A stretch of 64,000 bases of DNA, taken from positions 9,268-73,267 of the forward strand of contig CAYMQY010000002.1 of NCBI GenBank assembly GCA_964392655.1. Direction: 5' to 3'. Positions 36,403-44,502 of the stretch are shown piece by piece. The translations under genes were made by a program, and so were the position numbers. This stretch comes from M3007 sp964392655. Its GTDB lineage: Bacteria; Bacteroidota; Bacteroidia; Chitinophagales; Saprospiraceae. The first letter of the stretch is position 1. Each line of letters starts with the position of its first letter. A model generated the notes under the pieces. That model saw nothing but the letters and a program-made list of their open reading frames with translations. It had not been told where the DNA came from and ran no database searches.

Positions 36403-36422
36403 CATCACATTTTGATGTGATG
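36403..36422. promoter_or_regulatory. 8-bp-arm palindrome upstream of the fibre A gene
   Basis: CATCACAT (36403-36410) and ATGTGATG (36415-36422) form a perfect inverted repeat with a 4-bp centre. It sits just after the stop of the NarL-type regulator and just upstream of the -7 motif at 36373-36380. It may be an operator or a short 3' hairpin of the regulator transcript; it lacks a U-tract. Confidence 0.4.
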
Positions 36423-36429
36423 GCGTTAC

Positions 36430-37065
36430 TTATTTGCCCTCCAGTATTTTACGGACAAGTTCGCTTTTGCTGTTGATATTCAATGTTCTGTAAACGTGCA
36501 TGACATGGGTTCGGACGGTGTCGAGCGAGATGCCGAGACGCTCGGCAATCAATTTGTAACTAAGTCCGTCCACAATGCCCTGCACGATGTCTCGCTGTCG
36601 GGGCGTAAGCGCTACCTCCAATACCTCAGGTTTGGGCTGGAAGTGGGCGATGACTTTGCGGGCAACTGCAGGCGACATGTAGGCGCCACCTTGCCGGACC
36701 GTAAGCAAGGCATCCCGGATTTCCGTCAGCGGCGTTTGTTTGGTGATATACGAGCAGGCCCCGGCACAAAGCGCAGCGAAAATCTGGTCGCTGTCCTCAA
36801 ACGTGGTGAGTATGACGATATCTACAAGGGGTAATCGTTCCCGAATTGCGGGGATACCGGAGATGCCCGACACTCCGGGCAGTTGAATATCCAGCAGCAA
36901 TACATCCGGTTCAGGCTGGATGGCATTGCTCATTTGGTGCATAAAAATCTCTACGGAAGATGCCGTACTGTGCACGAAAAACCCCGGCGAAGTACTGAAA
37001 AACGCAATCAAACTCTCGCGCACCACGCTGTTATCTTCGATTATAGCCAATTGAATCGGTTCCAT
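36430..37065 (-). CDS. NarL/LuxR-family response regulator
   Basis: This protein has 211 residues. The receiver domain has D11 and phospho-acceptor D59 (DVLLLDIQLPGVSG), with the ITKQ lysine. The C-terminal LuxR-type HTH is at about 148-205 (LTPRQRDIVQGIVDGLSYKL then IAERLGISLDTVRTHVMHVY). It is divergent from the propeller sensor kinase at 37188, with a 122-bp shared upstream region, so the two are probably a cognate system. Its 3' end faces into the fibre/giant array (same strand, 129 bp upstream of fibre A), so control of that operon is conceivable. Confidence 0.95.
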   Translation of the reverse strand: MEPIQLAIIEDNSVVRESLIAFFSTSPGFFVHSTASSVEIFMHQMSNAIQPEPDVLLLDIQLPGVSGISGIPAIRERLPLVDIVILTTFEDSDQIFAALCAGACSYITKQTPLTEIRDALLTVRQGGAYMSPAVARKVIAHFQPKPEVLEVALTPRQRDIVQGIVDGLSYKLIAERLGISLDTVRTHVMHVYRTLNINSKSELVRKILEGK

Positions 37066-37187
37066 TCTGCAAATGTAGCACAGGCCAGCAGATCAGGCGA
37101 AGCCCTCGTCGGGTTTCATTTTTTCCGGACAACTGTTGTCCTGTATACGGCCTATCTTGTGCCCGCTTTGAGAATTTTATCAAATAC

Positions 37188-40100
37188 ATGCGCACACGCT
37201 TCCGAGATCAACCCGGCCCAGATGAGACGAGAACGTACGGCGTGAATTTGTTCTGGCGGGGATGCCTTTACCCGGTCGGAAGATGCGTGGCAATACTGCT
37301 GGCCATGCTTCCTTCCCTTCTGTACGCCCAGCACCCGATGCGTATCGGGACACTCTCGAAAAACGACGGTTTGGGTTTCCGGAAAGTGAATGCCATCGCA
37401 CAGGACAGCCGGGGTTTACTTTGGTTAGGCACGTCGCAGGGCCTTGAGCGTTACGATGGGCATGGTTTCGTCCGCTTTGGCAACAACAAACAGGCCGACT
37501 ACTTTTTCCCGGGCGGGGAGGTGTCCGATGAAAGTTTTCAGGTGCTGAATGATTCCACCTTCTGGCTTGTCGCCGACGGGAAACTGTACTCCTTTGACCC
37601 ATTCACCTTCAAGGCAAAAGACATTTCCTCCCTTGCCGGGGTAAAAGGCGTTTTCTGTGCGCTCAAAAAAGGCCCCGACGGCAAAATCTGGGCAGTTGTG
37701 GACGATGATGCCCAACAATACCTGCTGTGTTGCGGCAGCACCGGACGTTTCCGATGCATAGCCCGATCCCCGCATATTCGACAACCGTTCACCTCGGTTG
37801 CACCCGACAATGCAGGCAATGTCTGGTGGAGCACCATAGCCGACGGCTTGCGTCTGTACGACCCCGAGGGCCAACTCCTGCACGCCGTCAAGCCCGACAG
37901 CAACATCTGGTTTGGCACTAAAATGTACTTCACGGAAATATTTGCCGACAGCCGGGGGCGCGTGTTCGTATTTCCAAAAAGTAAAAAAGAAATCTGGCAG
38001 TACAACCCACAGCGGCGGAGCCATACGGTATTGGTCAGGAATATGGACGGGCTGTCGTATGTGGCTTGTGAAGATCAAAACGGCAATTTGTGGTTTACGC
38101 AGTTGAGCGGTTTGCTCTGCTGGAACAAGGGGGAGGGGACTTCCTGGACTGATTTCACCCCGGATATGCGGCAAACCATGCAGTTTTCCGCTATTCATGC
38201 CATGCTTGTAGACAAAGTCGGGTTGATTTGGGTGGCAACCGACAACGGCCTCTTCAAAATTCCTGCCGGGCATCAGGTTTTTCAAAGCCATTTCTCGGAA
38301 CCCGGTACGCGCTGGGGCAATGGTATGCGCGGTATTTTTCAGGACACTTCCGGCAACGTTTTTTTCTACTGCGAAACCGCCCGAAGAGGGCTGTACCGGC
38401 TGGATGCCCGGAGCGGTTCGGTGCAATTGATTGATCCCTTCGGAAACCCCGATGATCCGCACTACGGGTTGCCGAATGCCCAGATGTTTATTGTGGACGA
38501 AAAAACCAACTCTGCCTGGACAATGGCCGACCGGCTTGTGCGCATCAACCTGAATACCGGCAAGGGGACAGTAGCGGCTGAAATAGCCGACAAAACGGAA
38601 ATTATTTCCCGAAATCCGATTATACGCCTTCGAAACGGTTGCTGGCTGCTGGGCAAAATTCTGGATAAACTGACAATCGTAGATGTGGCGAACGGCACCC
38701 AACAAAAGGTGCGAATGGTGCTCAAGCCTGAAGAAAAAGCCGTCAAGGTGACCTGTTTTTTGGAAAACCCGGACGCAAGCATCTGGGTGGGTACAACCGA
38801 TGGCTTGTTTCGGATACGCCCTGATGGTGCGCTACTGGAACGTTTTTCCACAAAATCCGCCCCGGCACTTGGCAGCAATCACCTGCTGGCCCTGCACGTA
38901 GATGGCACCGGTCGACTCTGGATCGGTACCTTCGGCGGCGGGCTGAATTGCCTCGAAACGAATAGAAATAGCGGAAAAAGAAACCTGCGAATTTTTACAC
39001 AAAGCAATGGCCTTTGCGACGACAATGTGGCCTGTATCCTGGAAGATGATGCCGGCAACATCTGGGCAGGCACCTACAACGGACTTGCTTGCTACCGCAC
39101 GGGAACGGGCGTGTTTCAAAATTTTTTTGAGGAAGACGGGCTGCCGTCAAATGAATTCAACTATGCCTCCGCACTCAAGGACCGCGACGGGCGGCTCTGG
39201 TTCGGGGGAATGAACGGTGTGGTGGTTTTTGATCCGAAGGTGACGCTGGTCATCCCGAAAAATCCGCCGATCGTCCTGACATATTTTTCCCGCTACAATG
39301 CCGGTCGGGGCGGGATCGAAAAATCACATGCCGGGTACTCGTCGGCGCCGTTCGTCATCCGTCCCGACGATGCCTGGTTCGAGTTTGGCTGGGCATTGCC
39401 AAACTACATGAACCCGTCCAAAAACCAGTTCCGTGTCTGGCTCGAAGGCCTGGAAGAACACTGGAACTTCATCGGCGGCACGCCTTTGGTGCGGTACAAC
39501 CACCTGCCACCCGGTTCATATACCTTGCACATCAAAGGCGCCGACAGCAAGGGCAATCCCGGCGTCAATGAACTGGCCATTCCGATTGTCGTGCAACCAT
39601 ATTTTTACCAAACCTGGTGGTTTCCCCTCCTGGTATTGGCTCTTGTGGCAGCCATCGTTTATTATGCTGTTCGGTTCCGTTACTTGCGCCGACTCGAAAT
39701 GGAGCAATTGCGTACCCGGATTGCCGGCGACCTGCACGACGACGTGGGTTCCATGCTTGCCGGGCTGGCCATGCAGGCCGAAATGCTCGAAGCAACCGTT
39801 TCGCCCGACAACGGCGAAAAACTTCGCCGAATCAGCGCCATTAGCCGGATTGCGGTATCCAAAATGCGCGATCTTGTGTGGGGACTCGACAGCCGCCGCG
39901 ACTATATGCGCAACTTGCTGGAACGCATGCAGGAACACGCTGCCGAATTACTCGGGCCGGCTAACATTGCCTGGCATTTTGAGGTCAGCAGCCTGCCGCT
40001 CGAAAAGAAAATACCCGTGGATGTCCGCCAAAACCTGTACCTGATTTACAAGGAAGCGCTGACAAATGTGGTGCGGCACAGCACGGCTACCGAGGTACAT

Positions 40101-40304
40101 GTCCGCTTTGGAAATTTCGACAGACACTTCGAACTGACCGTGCGGGACAACGGACAACCGCGGACGGAACAAAACCCGGCGCACATTTCCACCGGCCTCG
40201 GTTTGGCGAATATGGAAATGCGCGCGAAAAAACTGGGAGGGCATTTCACTGCAACGCAACAGCGTGACGGATTTTGTGTACAATTCAGGATGTCAAAATT
40301 TTGA
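37188..40304 (+). CDS. Two-component propeller sensor histidine kinase (Reg_prop / Y_Y_Y / HisKA_3)
   Basis: This protein has 1,038 residues. The N-terminus has a hydrophobic signal-like stretch (CVAILLAMLPSLLYAQ). A periplasmic region of about 700 residues carries Reg_prop blades (LLWLGTSQGLERYDG, LIWVATDNGLFKI, SIWVGTTDGLFRI, RLWIGTFGGGLNCL, NIWAGTYNGLACY), then a Y_Y_Y domain (LPPGSYTLHIKGADSKGN). One membrane helix follows (PLLVLALVAAIVYYAV). The HisKA_3 box GDLHDDVGS has His850, and the HATPase has EALTNVVRHS and LTVRDNG. Such sensors commonly respond to polymer-derived ligands in Bacteroidota. It lacks its own DNA-binding domain, so it should phosphorylate the divergent NarL regulator. 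It ends directly against the adenine deaminase stop. Confidence 0.95.
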   Translation: MRTRFRDQPGPDETRTYGVNLFWRGCLYPVGRCVAILLAMLPSLLYAQHPMRIGTLSKNDGLGFRKVNAIAQDSRGLLWLGTSQGLERYDGHGFVRFGNNKQADYFFPGGEVSDESFQVLNDSTFWLVADGKLYSFDPFTFKAKDISSLAGVKGVFCALKKGPDGKIWAVVDDDAQQYLLCCGSTGRFRCIARSPHIRQPFTSVAPDNAGNVWWSTIADGLRLYDPEGQLLHAVKPDSNIWFGTKMYFTEIFADSRGRVFVFPKSKKEIWQYNPQRRSHTVLVRNMDGLSYVACEDQNGNLWFTQLSGLLCWNKGEGTSWTDFTPDMRQTMQFSAIHAMLVDKVGLIWVATDNGLFKIPAGHQVFQSHFSEPGTRWGNGMRGIFQDTSGNVFFYCETARRGLYRLDARSGSVQLIDPFGNPDDPHYGLPNAQMFIVDEKTNSAWTMADRLVRINLNTGKGTVAAEIADKTEIISRNPIIRLRNGCWLLGKILDKLTIVDVANGTQQKVRMVLKPEEKAVKVTCFLENPDASIWVGTTDGLFRIRPDGALLERFSTKSAPALGSNHLLALHVDGTGRLWIGTFGGGLNCLETNRNSGKRNLRIFTQSNGLCDDNVACILEDDAGNIWAGTYNGLACYRTGTGVFQNFFEEDGLPSNEFNYASALKDRDGRLWFGGMNGVVVFDPKVTLVIPKNPPIVLTYFSRYNAGRGGIEKSHAGYSSAPFVIRPDDAWFEFGWALPNYMNPSKNQFRVWLEGLEEHWNFIGGTPLVRYNHLPPGSYTLHIKGADSKGNPGVNELAIPIVVQPYFYQTWWFPLLVLALVAAIVYYAVRFRYLRRLEMEQLRTRIAGDLHDDVGSMLAGLAMQAEMLEATVSPDNGEKLRRISAISRIAVSKMRDLVWGLDSRRDYMRNLLERMQEHAAELLGPANIAWHFEVSSLPLEKKIPVDVRQNLYLIYKEALTNVVRHSTATEVHVRFGNFDRHFELTVRDNGQPRTEQNPAHISTGLGLANMEMRAKKLGGHFTATQQRDGFCVQFRMSKF

Positions 40305-41954
40305 TTACCCCGGCCTGCGTTCCACCTCTGCAAACCCGAACACTTCCACATCAAACAGCCCCCGGTCGGTCATTTTCAGCGCCGGAATTACCGGCAAAGC
40401 CAAAAACGACAGCGCCATGAACGGCGCCTTCAGAGCACAGTGCAGCGTGTCCTTCGTCCAGGCGTCAAGCCGGGCGTACTCCATGGCCAGTTCGTAACCG
40501 TCGGTCGGACTCATCAGCCCGGCAACAGGCAGGGCAAGCACACGCGTATCGCCGGCGCCGTCGGTGGCGCTGATGCCGCCCCGGGCTTCGATCACAGCAT
40601 TGACGGCTGAGCAAAGCGATACATCGTCGGCGCCTACAGCCACGATATTGTGCGAATCGTGCGCCACACTGGAGGCCAGGGCGCCGCGTTGCAGCCCAAA
40701 TCCGCGGACAAATCCGATGGCCGGCGGGGCCGCAGGATCGTAGCGGTTCACCACGGCAATTTTCAATACATCGTGAGCAGGGTAGGGCAGCAGCAGCCCA
40801 TCCTGCAGCCGGGCGTGTCCTTCTTCGCTACCGGTCACGATTTCTCCGTCCCGGGCGCGGATGATGCGCACGATGCCCGTGCCATGCCGGGAATTCAGGT
40901 GGAAATCGGCGGGCGTTTTCGGCAGAGCGGCAAACCGGTTGGGGGTGCCGGAGGGCTGGTGGGTTAGCCGGCTTACTCCATTTTCGGCGACACAAACGCC
41001 GCCGATGTACGTTTCCAGCACCTGGAAACCGGTGAGGTCGGCCACGCGGATAAAGTCGGCCGGGTCGCCATCGCGCAGCAAACCCACCGGCAGGCGGTAG
41101 TGTCGCACGGGGTTGAGGCAAGTAGCTCGCAGGGTGTCGAACAAGTCGCAACCTTTGGCCACGGCACGGGCGGCGAGCCGGTCAATATGGCCGTTCAGCA
41201 GGTCATCGGGGTGCTTGTCGTCGCTGCAAAACATGACCTGTTCGGGGAACTCGTGCAACAGCGGCCACAATGCTTCGAAATTTCGGGCGGCGCTGCCCTC
41301 GCGGATCAGGATTTTTACGCCGAGCAGGGCTTTTTCACGTCCCTCTTCATAGGTGAAGCACTCGTGGTCGGTGGTGATGCCTGCGGCGAAATAGCGGCGA
41401 GCATCCTCGCCGCGCAGGCCGGGCGCGTGGCCGTCTACGGGTTTGTCAAGCCGTTGGGCGGCGGCTATTTTTGCCAAAACCTCTGCGTCGCCGTGCAGCA
41501 CGCCGGGAAAATTCATCATTTCCGAGAGGTAACCGATGGCGGGGTTTTCGAGCAATTGCGTCACGTCTGCTGCGTTGAGCACGGCGCCTGCCGTTTCAAA
41601 ATCCGTAGCAGGCACGCAGGACGGGGCGCCAAAGCAAAATTTCAGAGGCACGCGTCGTGCATCATCGAGCATAAACTGCACGCCCTCCGTGCCGAGTACG
41701 TTGGCGATTTCGTGCGGGTCCGACACTGTGGCCACTGTGCCGTGCACCACCGCCATACGGGCAAATTCGGCCGGGGGCAGCATGCTGCTTTCGATGTGGA
41801 CGTGGGCATCCACGAAGCCAGGCAGCACAAAACCCGCCTCGTCGGGCACGTGTTCCACTTCGCGAATGTGCCGGATGCGGCCGTTTTCGAGGGCTATTTC
41901 AGCCGGGTAAATACGGCGGTCATGGAGGTCAACGAGTCGGGCAAGTATTTGCAT
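40305..41954 (-). CDS. ade: Adenine deaminase
   Basis: The ATG at 41954 (MQILARLVDLHDRRIYPAEI) gives 549 residues, normal for the adenine deaminase (COG1001) branch of the amidohydrolases; the open frame extends to 42248 but crosses the promoter and the neighbouring gene. Metal-binding H51 and H53 (DAHVHIESSM), the PHEIANVLG segment, DGHAPGL, TTDHECFTYEE, FCSDDKHPDD and the C-terminal SVAHDSHNIVAVG motif are all visible. The enzyme converts adenine to hypoxanthine in purine salvage, in the cytoplasm. The gene is divergent from the alpha/beta hydrolase and convergent, with zero spacing, with the propeller kinase. Confidence 0.95.
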   Translation of the reverse strand: MQILARLVDLHDRRIYPAEIALENGRIRHIREVEHVPDEAGFVLPGFVDAHVHIESSMLPPAEFARMAVVHGTVATVSDPHEIANVLGTEGVQFMLDDARRVPLKFCFGAPSCVPATDFETAGAVLNAADVTQLLENPAIGYLSEMMNFPGVLHGDAEVLAKIAAAQRLDKPVDGHAPGLRGEDARRYFAAGITTDHECFTYEEGREKALLGVKILIREGSAARNFEALWPLLHEFPEQVMFCSDDKHPDDLLNGHIDRLAARAVAKGCDLFDTLRATCLNPVRHYRLPVGLLRDGDPADFIRVADLTGFQVLETYIGGVCVAENGVSRLTHQPSGTPNRFAALPKTPADFHLNSRHGTGIVRIIRARDGEIVTGSEEGHARLQDGLLLPYPAHDVLKIAVVNRYDPAAPPAIGFVRGFGLQRGALASSVAHDSHNIVAVGADDVSLCSAVNAVIEARGGISATDGAGDTRVLALPVAGLMSPTDGYELAMEYARLDAWTKDTLHCALKAPFMALSFLALPVIPALKMTDRGLFDVEVFGFAEVERRPG

Positions 41955-41970
41955 GGGAAAATCTTTGCCC

Positions 41971-42016
41971 CAAAGGTAGGAACGGCGCCAGGAAAGCGGA
42001 CGCTTTCCTATCTTCG
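41971..42016. promoter_or_regulatory. Divergent promoter region with palindrome (ade / hydrolase)
   Basis: The minus strand reads TACCTTTG at 41978-41971, a perfect -7 motif for ade. The plus strand reads TATCTTCG at 42009-42016 (one mismatch) for the hydrolase. Between them AGGAAAGCG (41990-41998) and CGCTTTCCT (42001-42009) form a perfect palindrome. The plus-strand -7 is only 5 bp before the ATG at 42022, which would make that mRNA leaderless. Confidence 0.45.
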
Positions 42017-42021
42017 CCGCC

Positions 42022-42708
42022 ATGAAAAACCCACTTTTACTGTTGCACGGCGCTTTGGGCAGTGCGGCGCAATTCGACGTGCTCCGGCAGGAATTATCCA
42101 CCGATCGGGTCGTTTTTGCGCCCGGATTCCCGGGGCATGGCGGGCAAAACACCGATGCGGAGTTTTCCATCACCAGTTTTGCCGAAAGTGTATCGGCGTT
42201 TCTGGAACTGCAAGATATCCCGCAGGTGGACATTTTTGGGTACAGCATGGGCGGCTACGTGGCGTATTGGCTGGCCCGGCACCATCCGGAACGGGTGGGG
42301 CGGATCATCACCCTCGGCACCAAACTTGCCTGGTCGCCGGAAACGGCGGCGCGAGAAACCGCCATGCTTAACCCGGAAAAGATCGCAGCCAAGGTGCCGG
42401 CGTTTGCCCAAATGCTGGCGGAACGTCACGCCCCTGCCGACTGGCAGGAGGTAGTTCGGAAAACGGCTGGCTTGCTTCACGATCTGGGCAATGGCGCGGC
42501 ACTCGGACCGGACGATTTTCGGGCGATTGGCTGTCCGGTCGTCGTAGGTCTTGGCGAAGCCGACAACATGGTGACCCGGGAGGAATCGGAACAGGTTGCT
42601 GCCTGGTTGCCAAATGGCCGTTTCGAGGTACTGCCGGGCGTCAAGCATCCGTTTGAACAGGTAGATCAAAAAATGCTGGCAGGCTGGCTGAGGGAATGTT
42701 TGGGTTGA
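42022..42708 (+). CDS. Alpha/beta hydrolase
   Basis: This protein has 228 residues. It shows LLLHGALGS (oxyanion HG), the nucleophile elbow GYSMGG with Ser75, an acid candidate in GLGEADNM, and catalytic His209 (GVKHPFEQ). The fold is the MenH/BioH-like size class of small soluble esterases or C-C hydrolases. The substrate cannot be told from sequence, and there are no menaquinone or biotin genes nearby. It is transcribed away from ade. Confidence 0.9.
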   Translation: MKNPLLLLHGALGSAAQFDVLRQELSTDRVVFAPGFPGHGGQNTDAEFSITSFAESVSAFLELQDIPQVDIFGYSMGGYVAYWLARHHPERVGRIITLGTKLAWSPETAARETAMLNPEKIAAKVPAFAQMLAERHAPADWQEVVRKTAGLLHDLGNGAALGPDDFRAIGCPVVVGLGEADNMVTREESEQVAAWLPNGRFEVLPGVKHPFEQVDQKMLAGWLRECLG

Positions 42709-42713
42709 GCGCG

Positions 42714-42721
42714 TAACTTTG
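42714..42721 (+). promoter_or_regulatory. Candidate -7 element for the sigma factor gene
   Basis: TAACTTTG matches TAnnTTTG and sits just after the hydrolase stop, about 85 bp upstream of the sigma factor start at 42805. No TTG is seen at the expected upstream distance, so support is partial. Confidence 0.35.
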
Positions 42722-42804
42722 GCATCCGTGTCCGGTACTGCAACATTCGGAACCACCTGTAACCTCAAACACCAACGCAGTGTCCTACGCTCCAACAACC
42801 AGCA

Positions 42805-43413
42805 ATGAGCCACCGTATGGCTGCACCGATTAGCGACGAAATACTGATTCAGCAAGCCTTGGCCGGGCGGCAAAGCGCCTGTTCCATGCTGGTGAAACGC
42901 TACGAGAAGTACGTGTTCACGCTGGCGCTGCGTTTTGTCAAAAACCGGGAAGATGCGCATGAAGTAGCACAGGACTGTTTCCTCCGGATGTTTCGCTATA
43001 TGGCAGATTTTCGGGGCGATTGCAAGTTCACGACCTGGCTCTACCGGATTGTGTATTCCACCTCGCTGAACCATTTGAGGAAAAAAACGCCTGATATCCA
43101 GTCGCTTGATGATGCCGAGCGACCTCTGCAACTGATAAGTGAAGCCGTACCTGATGCATCGGCCGGTCTCGAACGCAGTGACCGTAATGCTACCTTGCGC
43201 CGGGCTATTGACATGCTTTCGCACGACGATGCCGGGATAATCACCCTGTTTTACCTGTATGAACAAAGCCTCGAGGAAATTTGTCAGGTGATGGACCTGA
43301 CTATGACCAATGCCAAAACCAAACTTTGCCGTGCCCGACAACGCCTGCGAGCCATCATGGATGCTAATTTTGCCACCGAATTCGAATCTGGAACCAACCC
43401 GACAACCATCTAA
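42805..43413 (+). CDS. ECF-type RNA polymerase sigma factor
   Basis: This protein has 202 residues. The sigma-70 region 2 is at about 20-95 (LVKRYEKYVFTLALRFVKNR, EDAHEVAQDCFLRMFRY, FTTWLYRIVYSTSLNHLRKK). Region 4 is at about 140-190 (LRRAIDMLSHDDAGIITLFY, LYEQSLEEICQVMDLT, NAKTKLCRARQRLRAIM). No region 3, as in ECF factors. The gene 15 bp downstream encodes a two-helix membrane protein that is the likely anti-sigma. An in-frame Met at residue 5 is an alternative start. Confidence 0.93.
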   Translation: MSHRMAAPISDEILIQQALAGRQSACSMLVKRYEKYVFTLALRFVKNREDAHEVAQDCFLRMFRYMADFRGDCKFTTWLYRIVYSTSLNHLRKKTPDIQSLDDAERPLQLISEAVPDASAGLERSDRNATLRRAIDMLSHDDAGIITLFYLYEQSLEEICQVMDLTMTNAKTKLCRARQRLRAIMDANFATEFESGTNPTTI

Positions 43414-43428
43414 ATTTCCAACCTCGTT

Positions 43429-43956
43429 ATGGAAAATACATTTGTTTTAACCGACGACCTCCTGTGGGATTATGCCGACGGGTTTCTGACCGGGGCGGAA
43501 AAACAGCAAGTGGAGGAATACCTGAGCCGGCACCCGGATTGGCGGGTCAAACTTCAACTGATTCAGGATGAAAAACGCGAACTGGCGGCGCTTCCGATGG
43601 ATAGCCCGTCGCCCGGTTTTGCCGATCGCGTGTTGGCGGCATGGGCTGTGGAACGCGTGAAATCTACCGCCGCAGCAAAAGGCAACGACTGGGTGATCCG
43701 CTTGATTGCAGTGGTTTTTGTGCTTTTTGTGCTGACGCCGGCCGTCGTCATGGTGGTGGCTGCGCTTCAAATTCCCGCCGCAGAAGCCCCGACGTTTGAA
43801 CTGCCGCAGGTATCGCTTCCGGTCGAGCAATGGGATTTCTGGCTGACCAGTCCGGTGCTGCTGATGGGCCTCATGCTGGCCTTTGTCTTCTTCGGGCTGC
43901 GATTTTTGGACAAATTTTTGCTCCAGAGATTGCTGGTGCATAAGGAGGTGTTTTAG
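43429..43956 (+). CDS. Putative anti-sigma-like membrane protein
   Basis: This protein has 175 residues. The N-terminal cytoplasmic part (DDLLWDYADGFLTGAEKQQV, EEYLSRHPDWR) has the acidic D-YADG-L-E pattern of anti-sigma N-termini without the zinc-binding His-Cys residues. Two membrane helices are at about 88-113 and 142-162. It starts 15 bp after the ECF sigma stop. The role as anti-sigma is inferred from position and shape; no family is certain. Confidence 0.75.
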   Translation: MENTFVLTDDLLWDYADGFLTGAEKQQVEEYLSRHPDWRVKLQLIQDEKRELAALPMDSPSPGFADRVLAAWAVERVKSTAAAKGNDWVIRLIAVVFVLFVLTPAVVMVVAALQIPAAEAPTFELPQVSLPVEQWDFWLTSPVLLMGLMLAFVFFGLRFLDKFLLQRLLVHKEVF

Positions 43957-43987
43957 TGTTTTGGAGTTTTGGTGTTTTAGTGTTTTT
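43947..43987. repeat. Low-complexity GTTTT tandem tract
   Basis: Repeated GTGTTTTAGTGTTTTGGAGT-like units follow the stop of the anti-sigma-like gene. Such short T/G tracts are common between genes in this phylum, and no function is evident. Confidence 0.5.
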
Positions 43988-44012
43988 GTAATCAAGCAAA
44001 CAGTACATTTCG

Positions 44013-44501
44013 ATGGAGCGCGAAAAGAAGCCCAAACATTTTATTCAGCAGCCTGAATTTCCGGGCGGCCCGAAAGAGTTGACCAAATTTATTTACGAAA
44101 ATCTGCGCTACCCGGCCGAAGCGGTGAAAGCCAAAATAGAAGGTTCGGTGTATCTGGAATACGACATTGACTACCGCGGAAACGTGGTGGAAACGCGCGT
44201 CATTCAGGGGCTTGGCTATGGTTGCGATGAGGAAGCGGCCCGGGTGGTGAAATTGCTGAAATTTGCAGTAGGCCGCAACAGAGGTGTGCGCGTACTTTTT
44301 CACCAAAAAGCCCATATCCGTTTCAAACTTCCCAAACCGGTGAAACAGCCGGTTCAACCGCCGCAACAGTCGGTTCAGGTGCAGTATAACTATGTGACAA
44401 CGCCGTCTGCTCCGGCAACCACACCCTCGGCAGAACAGCCGAAGCAGCAGCCGGCTGCAACTACCTATTCCTACTCTATTTCATTCAACAACAAGGGGTA
44501 A
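44013..44501 (+). CDS. TonB C-terminal-domain protein without membrane anchor
   Basis: This protein has 162 residues. Residues 10-105 form a TonB C-terminal fold (FPGGPKELTKFIYENLRYPA, EGSVYLEYDIDYRGNVVETR, VIQGLGYGCDEEAARVVKLL). The rest is Pro/Gln/Thr-rich (PVQPPQQSVQ). No N-terminal membrane helix is visible, unlike canonical TonB, so it is either soluble or its start is mis-set. It may be a partner domain rather than an energy transducer. It is convergent with purD, with one base between the stops. Confidence 0.8.
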   Translation: MEREKKPKHFIQQPEFPGGPKELTKFIYENLRYPAEAVKAKIEGSVYLEYDIDYRGNVVETRVIQGLGYGCDEEAARVVKLLKFAVGRNRGVRVLFHQKAHIRFKLPKPVKQPVQPPQQSVQVQYNYVTTPSAPATTPSAEQPKQQPAATTYSYSISFNNKG

Positions 44502-44502
44502 A

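Noticed and set aside
37425..38705. 426-residue minus-strand frame inside the propeller kinase gene
   Set aside because: It is antisense to a protein with clear Reg_prop repeats and has no motif of its own.
42094..43341. 415-residue minus-strand frame across the hydrolase and sigma factor genes
   Set aside because: It overlaps two well-supported genes and an intergenic promoter; it is an open-frame artefact.
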